Shown here: positions 8,866-17,743 of the stretch, in pieces | Position numbering within the stretch: position 1 is the first letter of the stretch | Layout: each line of letters opens with the position of its first letter | DNA from: Octadecabacter sp. B2R22 | GTDB taxonomy: Bacteria; Pseudomonadota; Alphaproteobacteria; Rhodobacterales; Rhodobacteraceae | Direction: 5' to 3' | DNA length: 64,000 nucleotides | Assembly: GCF_018861045.1 (NCBI RefSeq) | Contig: NZ_JAHKQJ010000007.1 | Span: 830,306 to 894,305, forward strand | Translations under genes and position numbers: made by a program | The notes under the pieces: generated by a model | Database searches by the model: none | Told to the model about the DNA's origin: nothing | Seen by the model: only the letters and a program-made list of their open reading frames with translations

Positions 8866-11800
8866 CTACTCTGCGGCAACTTTCGTTTCTGGACCATGTA
8901 GGATCTCGAGAAGTTCTTCGCGTCGCTTGGCGGCCTTCGCCGCGTATTCCATCTTAACAGGACCAAACCCGCGAATATCGAGGGGCAGCTTTGCCAGCGC
9001 AATTGCGGCATCTCGCGTGTCTGGGCGAAGAGCACCCCGCACCCCCACCATGTCGCGTTCGTAATCTTCAATAAGGGCGCGTTCCATGCGACGCTCGGCT
9101 GTATGTCCAAAGACATCTAACCGAGTTCCACGCAAACGTTTCAAGCGCGCCAAAAACGGAAAGAGTTTCACGGCGAGTTGCGGCATTGCTATCTTGCGGG
9201 GTCGCCCGTTCGAACCCTTTCGAGAGAGTAATGGCGGCGCAAGGAGGTGTGTTAGCTTCAGATCACCATCAAATTCCGCCTCGGCCTTCGCGCGGGTATC
9301 CAGCAACAACCGAGCAACCTCGTATTCGTCTTTGTAGGACAACAGTTTATGATACCCGAGGGCGACGGCCTCACGCAGGTCACCATCAAACGACCCGACA
9401 AAATCACTGTAGCGCGCAGCGTAAGATTCGTCTTGATAGTCAGTAAGATGGGCAATGCGAAATGCGATTTTCTCATCGAGGGAATTGGGGGCTGCGACGT
9501 CGTTCGGGGCGAATGCCGACGCGGCGGCGTCAGGATGCAAAATTGCCCATCGGCCATACTCGAAAGCCTGTAGGTTCTGGGAAACCGCAGTGCCATTGAG
9601 CTCAATCGCGGCACGGATTGCATCCCCCGAAACGGGAATCGCCCCCGCCTGCCATGCCGCACCAAACACCATCATGTTGGAATAAATTGCGTCCCCCATC
9701 AGCGCCTTGGCCAGTTCTGATGCATCAAACATCTTCAACTGCTCTTGCAAACGCGCTTGCAACGCCAACGTCAGCCGGTCCGCAGGCAGTTTAAACTCTG
9801 TATCACGGGTGAAATCGCCTGTGATGCTTTGATGACTATTGACGACGCCGCGGGTTCGCCCTGTCGCCATCAGCCCAAGTGTTTTAGCCCCCGCAGAGAC
9901 CACCAAATCTCCACCAATCAAAGCATCGCATTCGCCCGTGGCGACCCGAATGGCGTTTATGTCCTCGGCCTTGTTCGCCAAACGACAATGGATGTGGACC
10001 GCACCGCCCTTTTGGGCCAACCCCGCCATCTCCATCATGCCCGCAGCCTTGCCATCGACATGCGCCGCCATAGCGAGTACCGCGCCGATGGTGACAACAC
10101 CTGTTCCGCCGACACCGGTTATCACGACGTTATGGGTGCCGTTGATTGACGGCAAAACAGGGTCTGGCATGTCCGGTAAATCGATCTGCGTGGTCGCCGC
10201 TTTCTTGGGCGTGCCCCCTTGCACCGTCACGAATGACGGACAGAAACCGGTCACGCAGGAAAAGTCCTTGTTGCAGGAACTTTGATCAATCGCGCGCTTT
10301 CGGCCCAGTTCGGTTTCAACTGGAACGATGGACACGCAATTGGATTGTACACCGCAATCGCCGCAACCTTCACAGACATCCGTATTGATGAAAACGCGTT
10401 TGTCTGGGTCAGGGAATAGCCCCCGTTTTCGGCGACGGCGTTTCTCTGCGGCGCAGGTTTGCGCATAGACCAGCACCGACACACCCTTTACCTTTCGCAA
10501 CATATTCTGCGCATCATCAAGATGATCGCGGGTGTAAATCTTCACTTTTGCCGGAATGGTAGAAAGATCGAGCTCCTCACTTGAATCGTAGACCAGCGCA
10601 ACTTTTTGCACCCCCATAGCCAAAACTTCGCGACAAATTTGTGCGGCGGTCAAGTCACCATCATTGTGCTGACCACCCGTCATGGCGACCGCATCATTAT
10701 AAAGGATTTTGTAGGTCATGTTCGTACCAGCCATCACTGCAAAGCGGATCGCCTGCACGCCTGAATGGTTGTAGGTACCGTCACCGATATTCTGGAACAC
10801 ATGGTCCCGTTTGGTAAAAGGCGCCTCGCCGACCCAATTCGCACCCTCGCCGCCCATTTGGGTAAACCCGACGGTCTCGCGGTCCATCCATTGCACCATG
10901 TAATGACAGCCGATCCCCGCATAAGCACGGCTCCCGTCGGGCACTTTGGTCGAGGTATTATGCGGGCAGCCCGAACAGAAATACGGCAAACGCGACGCGA
11001 TCTCAGGCGCGTTGTCTGCACGTTTTGCGGCGTCCAGTTTGGCCAACCCAGCCTCAATCGCCGCTGATCCACAGCCTTCTTCAGTTAGGATCGGGCCGAT
11101 CTTTTCGGCGATCCAGATCGGGTCCAGCGCATAGCGCGTCGGGAACAATTCGATCTGACGACCATTTTCCCAAGCGTCGCCTTTGTGCCAACCATATACC
11201 CGCCGATTTCTACGATCATCAAACAGCGCTTCCTTGATCTGTGTTTCAATCAGTTTGCGTTTCTCTTCGACCACAACGATCAGGTCTAGATCAGCGGCCC
11301 ATTCATTGAAGCTCTCGACGTCCAACGGCCAGACCTGTGCAACCTTATAAAGGGAAATGCCCATCCGTTTGCCTTCGGCCTCATCTACGCCCAGCAGGGA
11401 CATCGCATGCACCAGATCGAGCCAGTTTTTACCGGCAGCAACAAACCCGATCTTTGCGCCCTCGCGCGGCCAGATCACCTTGTCGATCCGGTTGGCGCGC
11501 GCAAAAGCCTGTGCGGCAAAGCGTTTGTAGTCGATTGCGCGGGCTTCTTGATCAGCAGGTGTGTCAATCAGGCGAATATTCACCCCACCATCCGGCATTT
11601 CGAATTCGGGCTGCACAAAACCCAACCGATGCGGGTCGCCGTTCACCACACTTGTGACCTCGATCGTGTCCTTCATCGTCTTCAGGCCAACCCAATTGCC
11701 AGAAAACCGTGACAACGCGTAAGCATAAAGGCCGTAGTCCATGACCTCTTGAACGCCAGCGGGCGATACGATGGGCATGTAGGCCTCAATCATCGCCCCG

Positions 11801-12279
11801 TCAGATTGGTGCAAAGTGGTCGAGCTTTCGCCCGTGTGATCATCCCCCATCGCCATAACGACACCGCCATGGGGCGACGTGCCCGCCATATTGGCGTGGC
11901 GCATCACGTCACCGGATCGATCTACACCGGGGCCTTTGCCGTACCAAAGCCCGAACACGCCATCATGGGTCCCCTCGCCGCGCAACTCGGCCTGCTGGCT
12001 TCCCCAAAGTGCTGTCGCGGCCAAGTCTTCGTTCAATCCGGGTTGAAACAAGATGTCAGACGCCGCGAGATCAGCTTGTGCGCGGTCCATCTGCTGATCG
12101 ACCGCCCCCAGTGGAGAGCCACGATAGCCCGTCACATATCCGGCCGTGTTCAGACCTGCCTGCGTATCTCGGGCCTTTTGCATCAGCATCAAGCGAACCA
12201 ACGCCTGCGTGCCGTTCAAAAGCACCTGCGTTTTGCTCAGATCGAAGCGATCATTTAGACTAATTTCACGATGTGCCAT
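8866..12279 (-). CDS. Indolepyruvate:ferredoxin oxidoreductase, fused subunits
   Basis: 1137 residues combining both IorA and IorB parts. The N-terminal pyruvate:ferredoxin-oxidoreductase-like region (YVTGYRGSPLGAVD) is followed by a thiamine-diphosphate-binding region (HNTSTKVPDGSRAYAGIGCH and later GDGTYNHSGVQA). A ferredoxin-like cluster around residue 640 (CEGCGDCGVQSNC, then more cysteines) binds iron-sulfur. The C-terminal gamma domain begins with VVITGVGGTGVVTIG. The family oxidatively decarboxylates aryl 2-oxo acids to acyl-CoA. Start 12279 follows GGGAGG by 8 bases. It is divergent from a LysR gene. Confidence 0.92.
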   Translation of the reverse strand: MAHREISLNDRFDLSKTQVLLNGTQALVRLMLMQKARDTQAGLNTAGYVTGYRGSPLGAVDQQMDRAQADLAASDILFQPGLNEDLAATALWGSQQAELRGEGTHDGVFGLWYGKGPGVDRSGDVMRHANMAGTSPHGGVVMAMGDDHTGESSTTLHQSDGAMIEAYMPIVSPAGVQEVMDYGLYAYALSRFSGNWVGLKTMKDTIEVTSVVNGDPHRLGFVQPEFEMPDGGVNIRLIDTPADQEARAIDYKRFAAQAFARANRIDKVIWPREGAKIGFVAAGKNWLDLVHAMSLLGVDEAEGKRMGISLYKVAQVWPLDVESFNEWAADLDLIVVVEEKRKLIETQIKEALFDDRRNRRVYGWHKGDAWENGRQIELFPTRYALDPIWIAEKIGPILTEEGCGSAAIEAGLAKLDAAKRADNAPEIASRLPYFCSGCPHNTSTKVPDGSRAYAGIGCHYMVQWMDRETVGFTQMGGEGANWVGEAPFTKRDHVFQNIGDGTYNHSGVQAIRFAVMAGTNMTYKILYNDAVAMTGGQHNDGDLTAAQICREVLAMGVQKVALVYDSSEELDLSTIPAKVKIYTRDHLDDAQNMLRKVKGVSVLVYAQTCAAEKRRRRKRGLFPDPDKRVFINTDVCEGCGDCGVQSNCVSIVPVETELGRKRAIDQSSCNKDFSCVTGFCPSFVTVQGGTPKKAATTQIDLPDMPDPVLPSINGTHNVVITGVGGTGVVTIGAVLAMAAHVDGKAAGMMEMAGLAQKGGAVHIHCRLANKAEDINAIRVATGECDALIGGDLVVSAGAKTLGLMATGRTRGVVNSHQSITGDFTRDTEFKLPADRLTLALQARLQEQLKMFDASELAKALMGDAIYSNMMVFGAAWQAGAIPVSGDAIRAAIELNGTAVSQNLQAFEYGRWAILHPDAAASAFAPNDVAAPNSLDEKIAFRIAHLTDYQDESYAARYSDFVGSFDGDLREAVALGYHKLLSYKDEYEVARLLLDTRAKAEAEFDGDLKLTHLLAPPLLSRKGSNGRPRKIAMPQLAVKLFPFLARLKRLRGTRLDVFGHTAERRMERALIEDYERDMVGVRGALRPDTRDAAIALAKLPLDIRGFGPVKMEYAAKAAKRREELLEILHGPETKVAAE

Positions 12280-12318
12280 CAAACGCCTCCCAACGTGATG
12301 CCGCTTTAATGCCACGAT

Positions 12319-12337
12319 AGGTCACGTTTTCTGACCT
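12319..12337. promoter_or_regulatory. Inverted repeat, candidate LysR operator
   Basis: AGGTCA (12319-12324) and TGACCT (12332-12337) flank a 7-base spacer in the divergent promoter region. It contains T-N11-A (T12322, A12334), the general LysR box pattern, and sits between the oxidoreductase and lysR starts. Binding is inferred. Confidence 0.45.
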
Positions 12338-12438
12338 TTGAAAGCTATTTCTGCCTGACATCACGAACTGAAACAGACATAATACCCCCGTAACAAGTGC
12401 AACAGTGTGAGCGTAAACCAATGCAACAAGGATACCCG

Positions 12439-13350
12439 ATGGACTGGGATAAGCTAAGAATATTTCACGCCGTTGCGGACGCAGGGTCTTTGACCCACGC
12501 GGGCGAGACTTTGCATTTGTCGCAATCCGCCGTGTCGCGCCAGATTCGCGCGCTTGAGGAATCGCTCTCGACAATTCTGTTTCACCGTCACGCACGCGGG
12601 TTGATCCTGACCGAACAGGGTGAGCTGCTGTTTGATGCGACCAAATCCATGTCGCACCGCTTAGAAGCCGCAAGCGCTCGGATCAAAGATAGCGCCGAAG
12701 AAGTGTTCGGTGAACTGAAAGTTACAACAACAACCGGCTTTGGCACTCTTTGGCTCGCACCCCGCCTGCCCGCACTTTATGAAAAATACCCTGATCTGAA
12801 TATCGATTTAATGCTGGAAGAACGTGTTCTGGATTTGCCCATGCGCGAAGCAGACGTCGCGATCCGGATGAAAGAACCATCCCAGGCCGACCTTATTCGC
12901 AAGAAACTGATGTCTGTCCGGATGCGTCTCTATGCGTCGCAGGCTTACCTCGACAAAACCAAACCGATCGACAAGATAGAACAAATCGGGGCGCATCGCC
13001 TGATCTGCCAAAGCCCCAATGCGTTCCAAGTGTCTGCGGGTGCAACGCTTGTTCAGCATTTGCTGGCCTATGACAAGCCAAACTTATTACACGTTAACAA
13101 CTACTTCGGTGTGTTACAGGCAGTGATATCGGATCTTGGGATTGGCGTCATGCCTGATTACGTCATCGAAGATTTCCCAGAGCTTGTTCGGGTCTTGCCC
13201 GATATCGAAAGCGGCGAAGTGCCGGTGTTCCTCGCCTATCCCGAAGAACTGCGGCAATCCAAACGGATCATGGCGTTCCGCGATTTTGTTCAGGACGAGA
13301 TCATCTCCCACCGCCGGAAAATCCGCGAAGCAGGTTCCATCATCGCGTAA
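12439..13350 (+). CDS. LysR family transcriptional regulator
   Basis: 303 residues. The N-terminal winged helix-turn-helix (residues 5-62; SLTHAGETLHLSQSAVSRQI) is followed by a type 2 periplasmic-binding-protein-like effector domain. The ATG at 12439 is chosen over 12397 because AAGGAT sits 7 bases before it and the family begins with MDWDKLRIF. It is divergent from the indolepyruvate oxidoreductase gene, which is a natural target; the inducer is unknown. Confidence 0.9.
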   Translation: MDWDKLRIFHAVADAGSLTHAGETLHLSQSAVSRQIRALEESLSTILFHRHARGLILTEQGELLFDATKSMSHRLEAASARIKDSAEEVFGELKVTTTTGFGTLWLAPRLPALYEKYPDLNIDLMLEERVLDLPMREADVAIRMKEPSQADLIRKKLMSVRMRLYASQAYLDKTKPIDKIEQIGAHRLICQSPNAFQVSAGATLVQHLLAYDKPNLLHVNNYFGVLQAVISDLGIGVMPDYVIEDFPELVRVLPDIESGEVPVFLAYPEELRQSKRIMAFRDFVQDEIISHRRKIREAGSIIA

Positions 13351-13428
13351 AGGTCGCGCTCGATCCGAGATAATATAGCCGTGACCCTTGCGCCACACGC
13401 ATAGCGGGTCTGCGCGCAATGTGGTCAT

Positions 13429-13442
13429 TTGATCTTGATCGA
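13429..13442. promoter_or_regulatory. FNR-like box
   Basis: TTGAT-CTTG-ATCGA matches the FNR/FnrL consensus TTGAT-N4-ATCAA at nine of ten positions. It lies 79 bases after lysR and about 280 before purL. A weak -10 candidate, TATAGA (13470-13475), is downstream at roughly activator spacing. Confidence 0.4.
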
Positions 13443-13479
13443 CTCATCGCTGCCATTTATTTAATCTCATATAGAGTGG

Positions 13480-13540
13480 CATAGCCGCTTTATACCTCCC
13501 TGTTGGACTTTGCCGGGCCTTGTGCCCGGCGTTTCTTTTT
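13480..13540 (+). ncRNA. Candidate small RNA ending at an intrinsic terminator
   Basis: In the 357-base gap between lysR and purL, an FNR-like box and a weak -10 element precede about 60 bases that contain CCTCCC, able to pair with ribosome binding sites, and end in a strong hairpin (GCCGGGC/GCCCGGC) plus a T-rich run. No open reading frame with a ribosome binding site occupies it. The ends are estimates. The hairpin could instead be the distant terminator of lysR. The remainder of the gap, 13541-13707, shows only the purL leader. Confidence 0.3.
13512..13540 (+). terminator. Rho-independent terminator between lysR and purL
   Basis: Perfect 7-bp GC stem (GCCGGGC 13512-13518, GCCCGGC 13524-13530), 5-base loop, then GTTTCTTTTT. 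Confidence 0.75.
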
Positions 13541-13707
13541 CTAGGGCCCCGTTTTCCCAATTCAGATTTGAAGCACCGGCTTGGTAACACTTGCCAACTA
13601 GGCAACGCCGAACCGCCTTGCCCATAGTTATGCGGCGTTTTCTCCTTCCCCGTTGCCCCTGACCGCCCCTTGGATTAAACGACGCCCAAGCCAGCACGGG
13701 GACCCAC

Positions 13708-15867
13708 ATGCAAGAACCAACCATCACGCCAGACCTGATCTCTTCTCACGGGCTAAGCCCTGACGAATACGACCGCATTCTTGAGATTATTGGCCGCGAG
13801 CCGACGTTCACAGAACTCGGTATTTTCAGCGCGATGTGGAACGAACATTGTTCTTACAAATCCTCCAAAAAATGGCTACGCACCCTTCCAACCGAAGGTC
13901 CACAGGTTGTTTGCGGCCCCGGTGAAAACGCAGGCATCGTCGATATCGGCGACGGCCAGTGTGTTGTTTTCAAAATGGAAAGCCACAACCACCCCAGCTA
14001 TATCGAACCCTATCAGGGCGCGGCGACGGGCGTTGGCGGCATCCTGCGCGATGTTTTCACAATGGGCGCACGCCCGATTGCGGCGATGAACTCGCTGTCG
14101 TTCGGTGAACCCGATCACCACAAAACCCGCCAGCTTGTGCACGGTGTTGTTGAAGGTGTCGGTGGCTACGGCAACTGTTTTGGTGTTCCGACTGTTGGCG
14201 GCGAAGTACGCTTCCACCCTGCGTATAACGGCAACTGCCTTGTAAACGCGTTTGCGGCTGGTTTGGCTGATACAGACAAAATTTTCTATTCTGCGGCATC
14301 CGGCATCGGCATGCCCGTTGTTTACCTTGGCGCAAAAACCGGCCGTGATGGCGTTGGTGGCGCGACCATGGCCTCTGCGGAATTTGATGACACAATCGAA
14401 GAAAAACGCCCCACCGTTCAGGTTGGTGACCCGTTCACCGAAAAACGCCTGATGGAAGCGACGTTGGAACTGATGGCAACTGGCGCGGTTATTTCCATTC
14501 AAGACATGGGCGCCGCTGGCCTGACCTGTTCTGCCGTTGAAATGGGCGACAAAGGTGGGCTTGGCGTTAAGCTGAACCTAGAAGACGTGCCGCAGCGCGA
14601 AGAAAACATGACAGCCTACGAAATGATGCTGTCTGAGTCCCAAGAACGCATGCTGATGGTTCTGAAACCGGAACTTGAGGCTGAAGCCCGCGCTGTTTTC
14701 GTGAAGTGGGACCTCGATTTTGCGATTGTGGGCGAAACCATCGCCGAAGACCGTTTCTTGATCCTCCACAACGGCGAAGTGAAGGCAGACTTGCCGCTTG
14801 CCACTCTGTCCGGCTCTGCACCTGAATATGACCGTCCATGGGTGGAAACACCTGCAGCCGAACCAATGGCTGACGTCCCGGGCATCGACCCAATCGACGG
14901 GTTGAAATCCTTGCTGGCCTCTCCGAACTACGCGGGCAAACAGTGGGTTTATGAACAGTACGACAGCCAAGTGATGGCCGACACGGTCCGCACACCGGGC
15001 CTCGGCGCTGGTATTGTGCGCGTTCACGGCACAGAGAAGGCGATTGCATTTACATCAGACGTGACCCCGCGCTACGTCAAAGCGAACCCAGAAATGGGCG
15101 GTGCTCAAGCGGTCGCAGAAGCCTACCGCAATCTGACATCTGTCGGCGCTAAGCCACTGGCAACGACAGACAATATGAACTTCGGCAACCCTGAAAAACC
15201 AGAAATCATGGGCCAGTTTGTTGGTGCCATTAAAGGTATTGGTGCTGCATGTATCGCGCTGGATATGCCAATCGTGTCTGGCAACGTGTCTCTTTACAAC
15301 GAAACCGACGGCACTGGCATTTTACCAACGCCAACAATCGGTGCGGTCGGTCTTCTAAAGCACGCAGATGACATCATCGCAGGCGTTGCCCGCGAAGGGC
15401 ACGTTGCGCTGCTGATCGGTGAAACGCACGGCCACCTTGGCCAGTCCGCCCTTCTCGCCGAAGCCTACAACCGCGAAGACGGCGATGCGCCAACTGTAGA
15501 TCTGGCAGCTGAAAAGCTCCACGGAGACTTTATCCGCGACAACGCTGAATGGATTGATGCTTGCACGGACCTCGCTGACGGTGGTCTTGCACTTGCGGCG
15601 TTTGAAATGGCCGAAGCCGCGGAAACGGGTGTGACGCTAGACGCCGACGACACCCCGACCCTGTTTGGCGAAGACCAAGCGCGCTACCTGATCGCCTGTA
15701 ACTTCGACAAGGCCGAGGCGCTGATGATCGCGGCTGGTAAGGCTGGCGTACCGCTTCAAACGGTTGGGAAATTCGGTGGCGATCACGTAACATTCGGTGC
15801 CACATCTGCGCCTTTGGCCGATCTTGCCGCACAGTTCCGCGCAACTTTTGCGGACACGTTTGCGTAA
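13708..15867 (+). CDS. purL: Phosphoribosylformylglycinamidine synthase subunit PurL
   Basis: 719 residues, the normal size for the small-type PurL that works with PurS and PurQ. The N-terminus has [18 protein letters not shown], the conserved [19 protein letters not shown] around residue 93 binds ATP, and PurM-like domains with GNVSLYNE repeat in the second half. It makes formylglycinamidine ribonucleotide in purine synthesis. purS and purQ are not in the window. bolA follows 70 bases downstream. Confidence 0.96.
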   Translation: MQEPTITPDLISSHGLSPDEYDRILEIIGREPTFTELGIFSAMWNEHCSYKSSKKWLRTLPTEGPQVVCGPGENAGIVDIGDGQCVVFKMESHNHPSYIEPYQGAATGVGGILRDVFTMGARPIAAMNSLSFGEPDHHKTRQLVHGVVEGVGGYGNCFGVPTVGGEVRFHPAYNGNCLVNAFAAGLADTDKIFYSAASGIGMPVVYLGAKTGRDGVGGATMASAEFDDTIEEKRPTVQVGDPFTEKRLMEATLELMATGAVISIQDMGAAGLTCSAVEMGDKGGLGVKLNLEDVPQREENMTAYEMMLSESQERMLMVLKPELEAEARAVFVKWDLDFAIVGETIAEDRFLILHNGEVKADLPLATLSGSAPEYDRPWVETPAAEPMADVPGIDPIDGLKSLLASPNYAGKQWVYEQYDSQVMADTVRTPGLGAGIVRVHGTEKAIAFTSDVTPRYVKANPEMGGAQAVAEAYRNLTSVGAKPLATTDNMNFGNPEKPEIMGQFVGAIKGIGAACIALDMPIVSGNVSLYNETDGTGILPTPTIGAVGLLKHADDIIAGVAREGHVALLIGETHGHLGQSALLAEAYNREDGDAPTVDLAAEKLHGDFIRDNAEWIDACTDLADGGLALAAFEMAEAAETGVTLDADDTPTLFGEDQARYLIACNFDKAEALMIAAGKAGVPLQTVGKFGGDHVTFGATSAPLADLAAQFRATFADTFA

Positions 15868-15937
15868 GTCGGCCCCAACGGGCTTGTCGCAGGCACGCCC
15901 TGTGCCTACATTTAAGTAAGAAATACAGGACACACCA

Positions 15938-16174
15938 ATGGCGATCACAGCACCAGAAATCGAAACGCTCCTGCGGGACGCGTTTCCAGACGCAGCAATC
16001 ACCGTACAAGGTGACGACGGCGCGCATTTTGCCGCCGAAGTCATCGACGCGAGCTTTGCGGGCAAGAACCGCGTGCAACAACAGCGCGCCGTTTACGCAG
16101 CGCTCAAAGGCAAGATGGACGGCAGCAACGGCGATTTGCACGCATTGGCCCTGACAACAAAGGCACCTGAGTGA
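15938..16174 (+). CDS. bolA: BolA family protein
   Basis: 78 residues with the BolA/IbaG fold: an N-terminal helix, central strands with the conserved histidine-containing DGAHFAAEVID segment, and FAGKNRVQQQRAVYAAL forming the helix-turn-helix-like part. BolA proteins partner with CGFS monothiol glutaredoxins in iron-sulfur cluster handling, and such a gene lies 470 bases downstream, which supports the call. The stop overlaps the next start (TGATG). Confidence 0.92.
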   Translation: MAITAPEIETLLRDAFPDAAITVQGDDGAHFAAEVIDASFAGKNRVQQQRAVYAALKGKMDGSNGDLHALALTTKAPE

Positions 16175-16365
16175 TGCTGGGCTGGATCACATTTGCAGGC
16201 GTCGTGCTTGTGATTGGGATCCTTGCTGACGATTGGCTCGCCAATCGCCACCGTCGCCCTCTCAGCCATATGAAACCCGACCCGAAATCGCTGAAGGGTT
16301 ACACCGGGATGGAAGAACTCGACATCACAAACGCCAATCAAAAGATTGCTAAGAAAAGGGATTAG
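16174..16365 (+). CDS. Small membrane protein, unknown
   Basis: 63 residues starting at an ATG that shares one base with the bolA stop, so translation is probably coupled. A single N-terminal helix (about residues 3-20, WITFAGVVLVIGILADDWLA) is followed by a basic, hydrophilic tail with KPDPKSLKGYTGMEELD. A GTG three bases earlier is an alternative start. I do not recognise a family. Position between bolA and the CGFS glutaredoxin is the only functional hint. Confidence 0.6.
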   Translation: MLGWITFAGVVLVIGILADDWLANRHRRPLSHMKPDPKSLKGYTGMEELDITNANQKIAKKRD

Positions 16366-16415
16366 GAAGTCTTTCAACGAACAGCGGCAATTTAATCGTA
16401 CTGTCTCTCTGCCTT

Positions 16416-16646
16416 TTGCTTGTGGTGCTGCTTTTCGTTGTTGTTCTTGGCAACCCACGTAAATGGGGCGAGAAACCCCAACGCGGCACCGCTCCGGGCA
16501 AAGGAGATACCGTTCGACAAATCCACATGCCCGCCCACAACTCAATGGGGACAAGCCAAACCATCACCATCCGCCACACCAAAGACCCAAATAAACACGC
16601 ACAGGCTATGATGCCTGCGAAAGCCCGCAAGAAGGACAAGACATGA
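16416..16646 (+). CDS. Possible small single-helix membrane protein
   Basis: 76 residues if translation begins at TTG 16416. The start has no clear ribosome binding site and the open frame extends upstream without ATG. It would encode a hydrophobic helix (LVVLLFVVVLG) followed by a basic tail, and its TGA overlaps the ATG of the downstream glutaredoxin gene. That overlap and the membrane-protein-like pattern are the only support. It may be spurious. Confidence 0.3.
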   Translation: MLVVLLFVVVLGNPRKWGEKPQRGTAPGKGDTVRQIHMPAHNSMGTSQTITIRHTKDPNKHAQAMMPAKARKKDKT

Positions 16647-17002
16647 CTGCTGAAACACAGATCAAAGATACCGTCACAAACAACGACGTTGTGCTTTTCA
16701 TGAAAGGCACCAAATCCATGCCGCAGTGCGGGTTCTCGTCCCGCGTCGCAGGTGTGTTGAACTTCATGGGCGTTGAATTTGAAGACGTGAACGTGCTGGC
16801 TGATGAAACCCTGCGCCAAGGCATCAAGGATTACTCTGACTGGCCGACAATTCCGCAGCTTTACGTCAAAGGCGAATTCGTAGGCGGTTGCGACATCATC
16901 ACAGAGATGACCCTGTCCGGTGAGCTCGACACATTGTTCAGCGAAAACGGCGTGACGTTCGATCAGGACGCCGCTGACAAAATCCGCGAAGCGAACGCAT
17001 AA
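16643..17002 (+). CDS. grxD: CGFS monothiol glutaredoxin (Grx4 family)
   Basis: 119 residues. The monothiol active site is PQCGFSSRV near residue 30, followed by TIPQLYVKGEFVGGCDI, the cis-proline and glutathione-binding region. Grx4-type proteins bind a [2Fe-2S] cluster with glutathione and pass it on with BolA. AAGGAC lies 8 bases before the ATG. The run purL-bolA-grxD is common in this bacterial group. Confidence 0.95.
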   Translation: MTAETQIKDTVTNNDVVLFMKGTKSMPQCGFSSRVAGVLNFMGVEFEDVNVLADETLRQGIKDYSDWPTIPQLYVKGEFVGGCDIITEMTLSGELDTLFSENGVTFDQDAADKIREANA

Positions 17003-17011
17003 GCCTCTGAC

Positions 17012-17359
17012 ATGGAAGAGGAATACGAAGAGTTAGAGGATATCATCGACGCCCACACCGCCGTTCTGTTCATGCTTGAGCAGGACGCGGCGGCGCAAGC
17101 GGCGAACGATATTCTGACGTTCTCTGAAATCGAATTCCACACGGTCAACCTGACGGGACAGCCCGACCTAGAACGCATGGTTCGCGCGAGCTCGCTCGGG
17201 TTTGATCTTCCGGTGGTGTTTATCAACGGTCAGTATTTCTCGGATGCCTACACGATCCTCACCGCCGCCAGCTCTGGTGAGCTGGCGCGGGCGTTTGACT
17301 ATATCGGTGTGGACTACAACGCCGCAAACGTCGCCGCGATTGCGGCGGCGAACAATTAG
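17012..17359 (+). CDS. Glutaredoxin-like protein without cysteines
   Basis: 115 residues, 9 bases after grxD. The C-terminal half keeps the glutaredoxin layout: LPVVFINGQYFSDAYTI corresponds to the cis-proline and glutathione-binding region of Grx4 (IPQLYVKGEFVGGCDI). At the usual active-site position the sequence reads MLEQDAAAQA, and the whole protein has no cysteine, so it cannot do thiol or cluster chemistry as glutaredoxins do. It starts with a Glu-rich stretch and ends in an alanine-rich helix. It looks like a degenerate paralogue from duplication of grxD, perhaps a binding partner. Function unknown. Confidence 0.75.
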   Translation: MEEEYEELEDIIDAHTAVLFMLEQDAAAQAANDILTFSEIEFHTVNLTGQPDLERMVRASSLGFDLPVVFINGQYFSDAYTILTAASSGELARAFDYIGVDYNAANVAAIAAANN

Positions 17360-17362
17360 CGT

Positions 17363-17743
17363 TTAGGCAGACCGCCCTTCGATCTCTTCGGCAAGATATT
17401 CGGCCTGACGGGCAAGTTCTGTCAGGCTTTCAACAGTTTCAGCCGGAACAACAGGCACTTCGACACGCTCGGTTGTTGTGCCTTTGCTTTCAAGCTGCGC
17501 CTGAACCTGCGCCAGCTTGCCTTCGGCCTCGCGCACTTTGTCTTCAAGTCCCGCCGTGCGGTCCGCCAACAATAGACCCGCCATCAAAAGCATCCGGCTT
17601 TCGGGCATGCGTCCGATCTGTGTGGACAAGGATGACGCCTCAACGTCAAGCATAGCAGCGGCTGTCATGAGGAACTGTTCTTCGCCCTCCTGACAAGCGA
17701 CTTCGAAACTACGGCCTCCGATGGTGATCTCAACCTGTGGCAT
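17363..17743 (-). CDS. zapA: Cell division protein ZapA
   Basis: 126 residues. The N-terminal ZapA head (VEITIGGRSFEVACQEGEEQ) is followed by a long coiled coil through about residue 100. ZapA binds and aligns FtsZ filaments at the division site. Start 17743 (MPQVEITIGG) has AAGGAGG just upstream; a longer frame to 17761 is less likely. It overlaps the 3' end of the upstream coiled-coil gene by 14 bases. Confidence 0.92.
   Translation of the reverse strand: MPQVEITIGGRSFEVACQEGEEQFLMTAAAMLDVEASSLSTQIGRMPESRMLLMAGLLLADRTAGLEDKVREAEGKLAQVQAQLESKGTTTERVEVPVVPAETVESLTELARQAEYLAEEIEGRSA

Noticed and set aside
13467-13727. 86-residue minus-strand open frame across the purL leader
   Set aside because: Runs over a terminator hairpin and the purL start, lacks a ribosome binding site and has a shadow-like composition.
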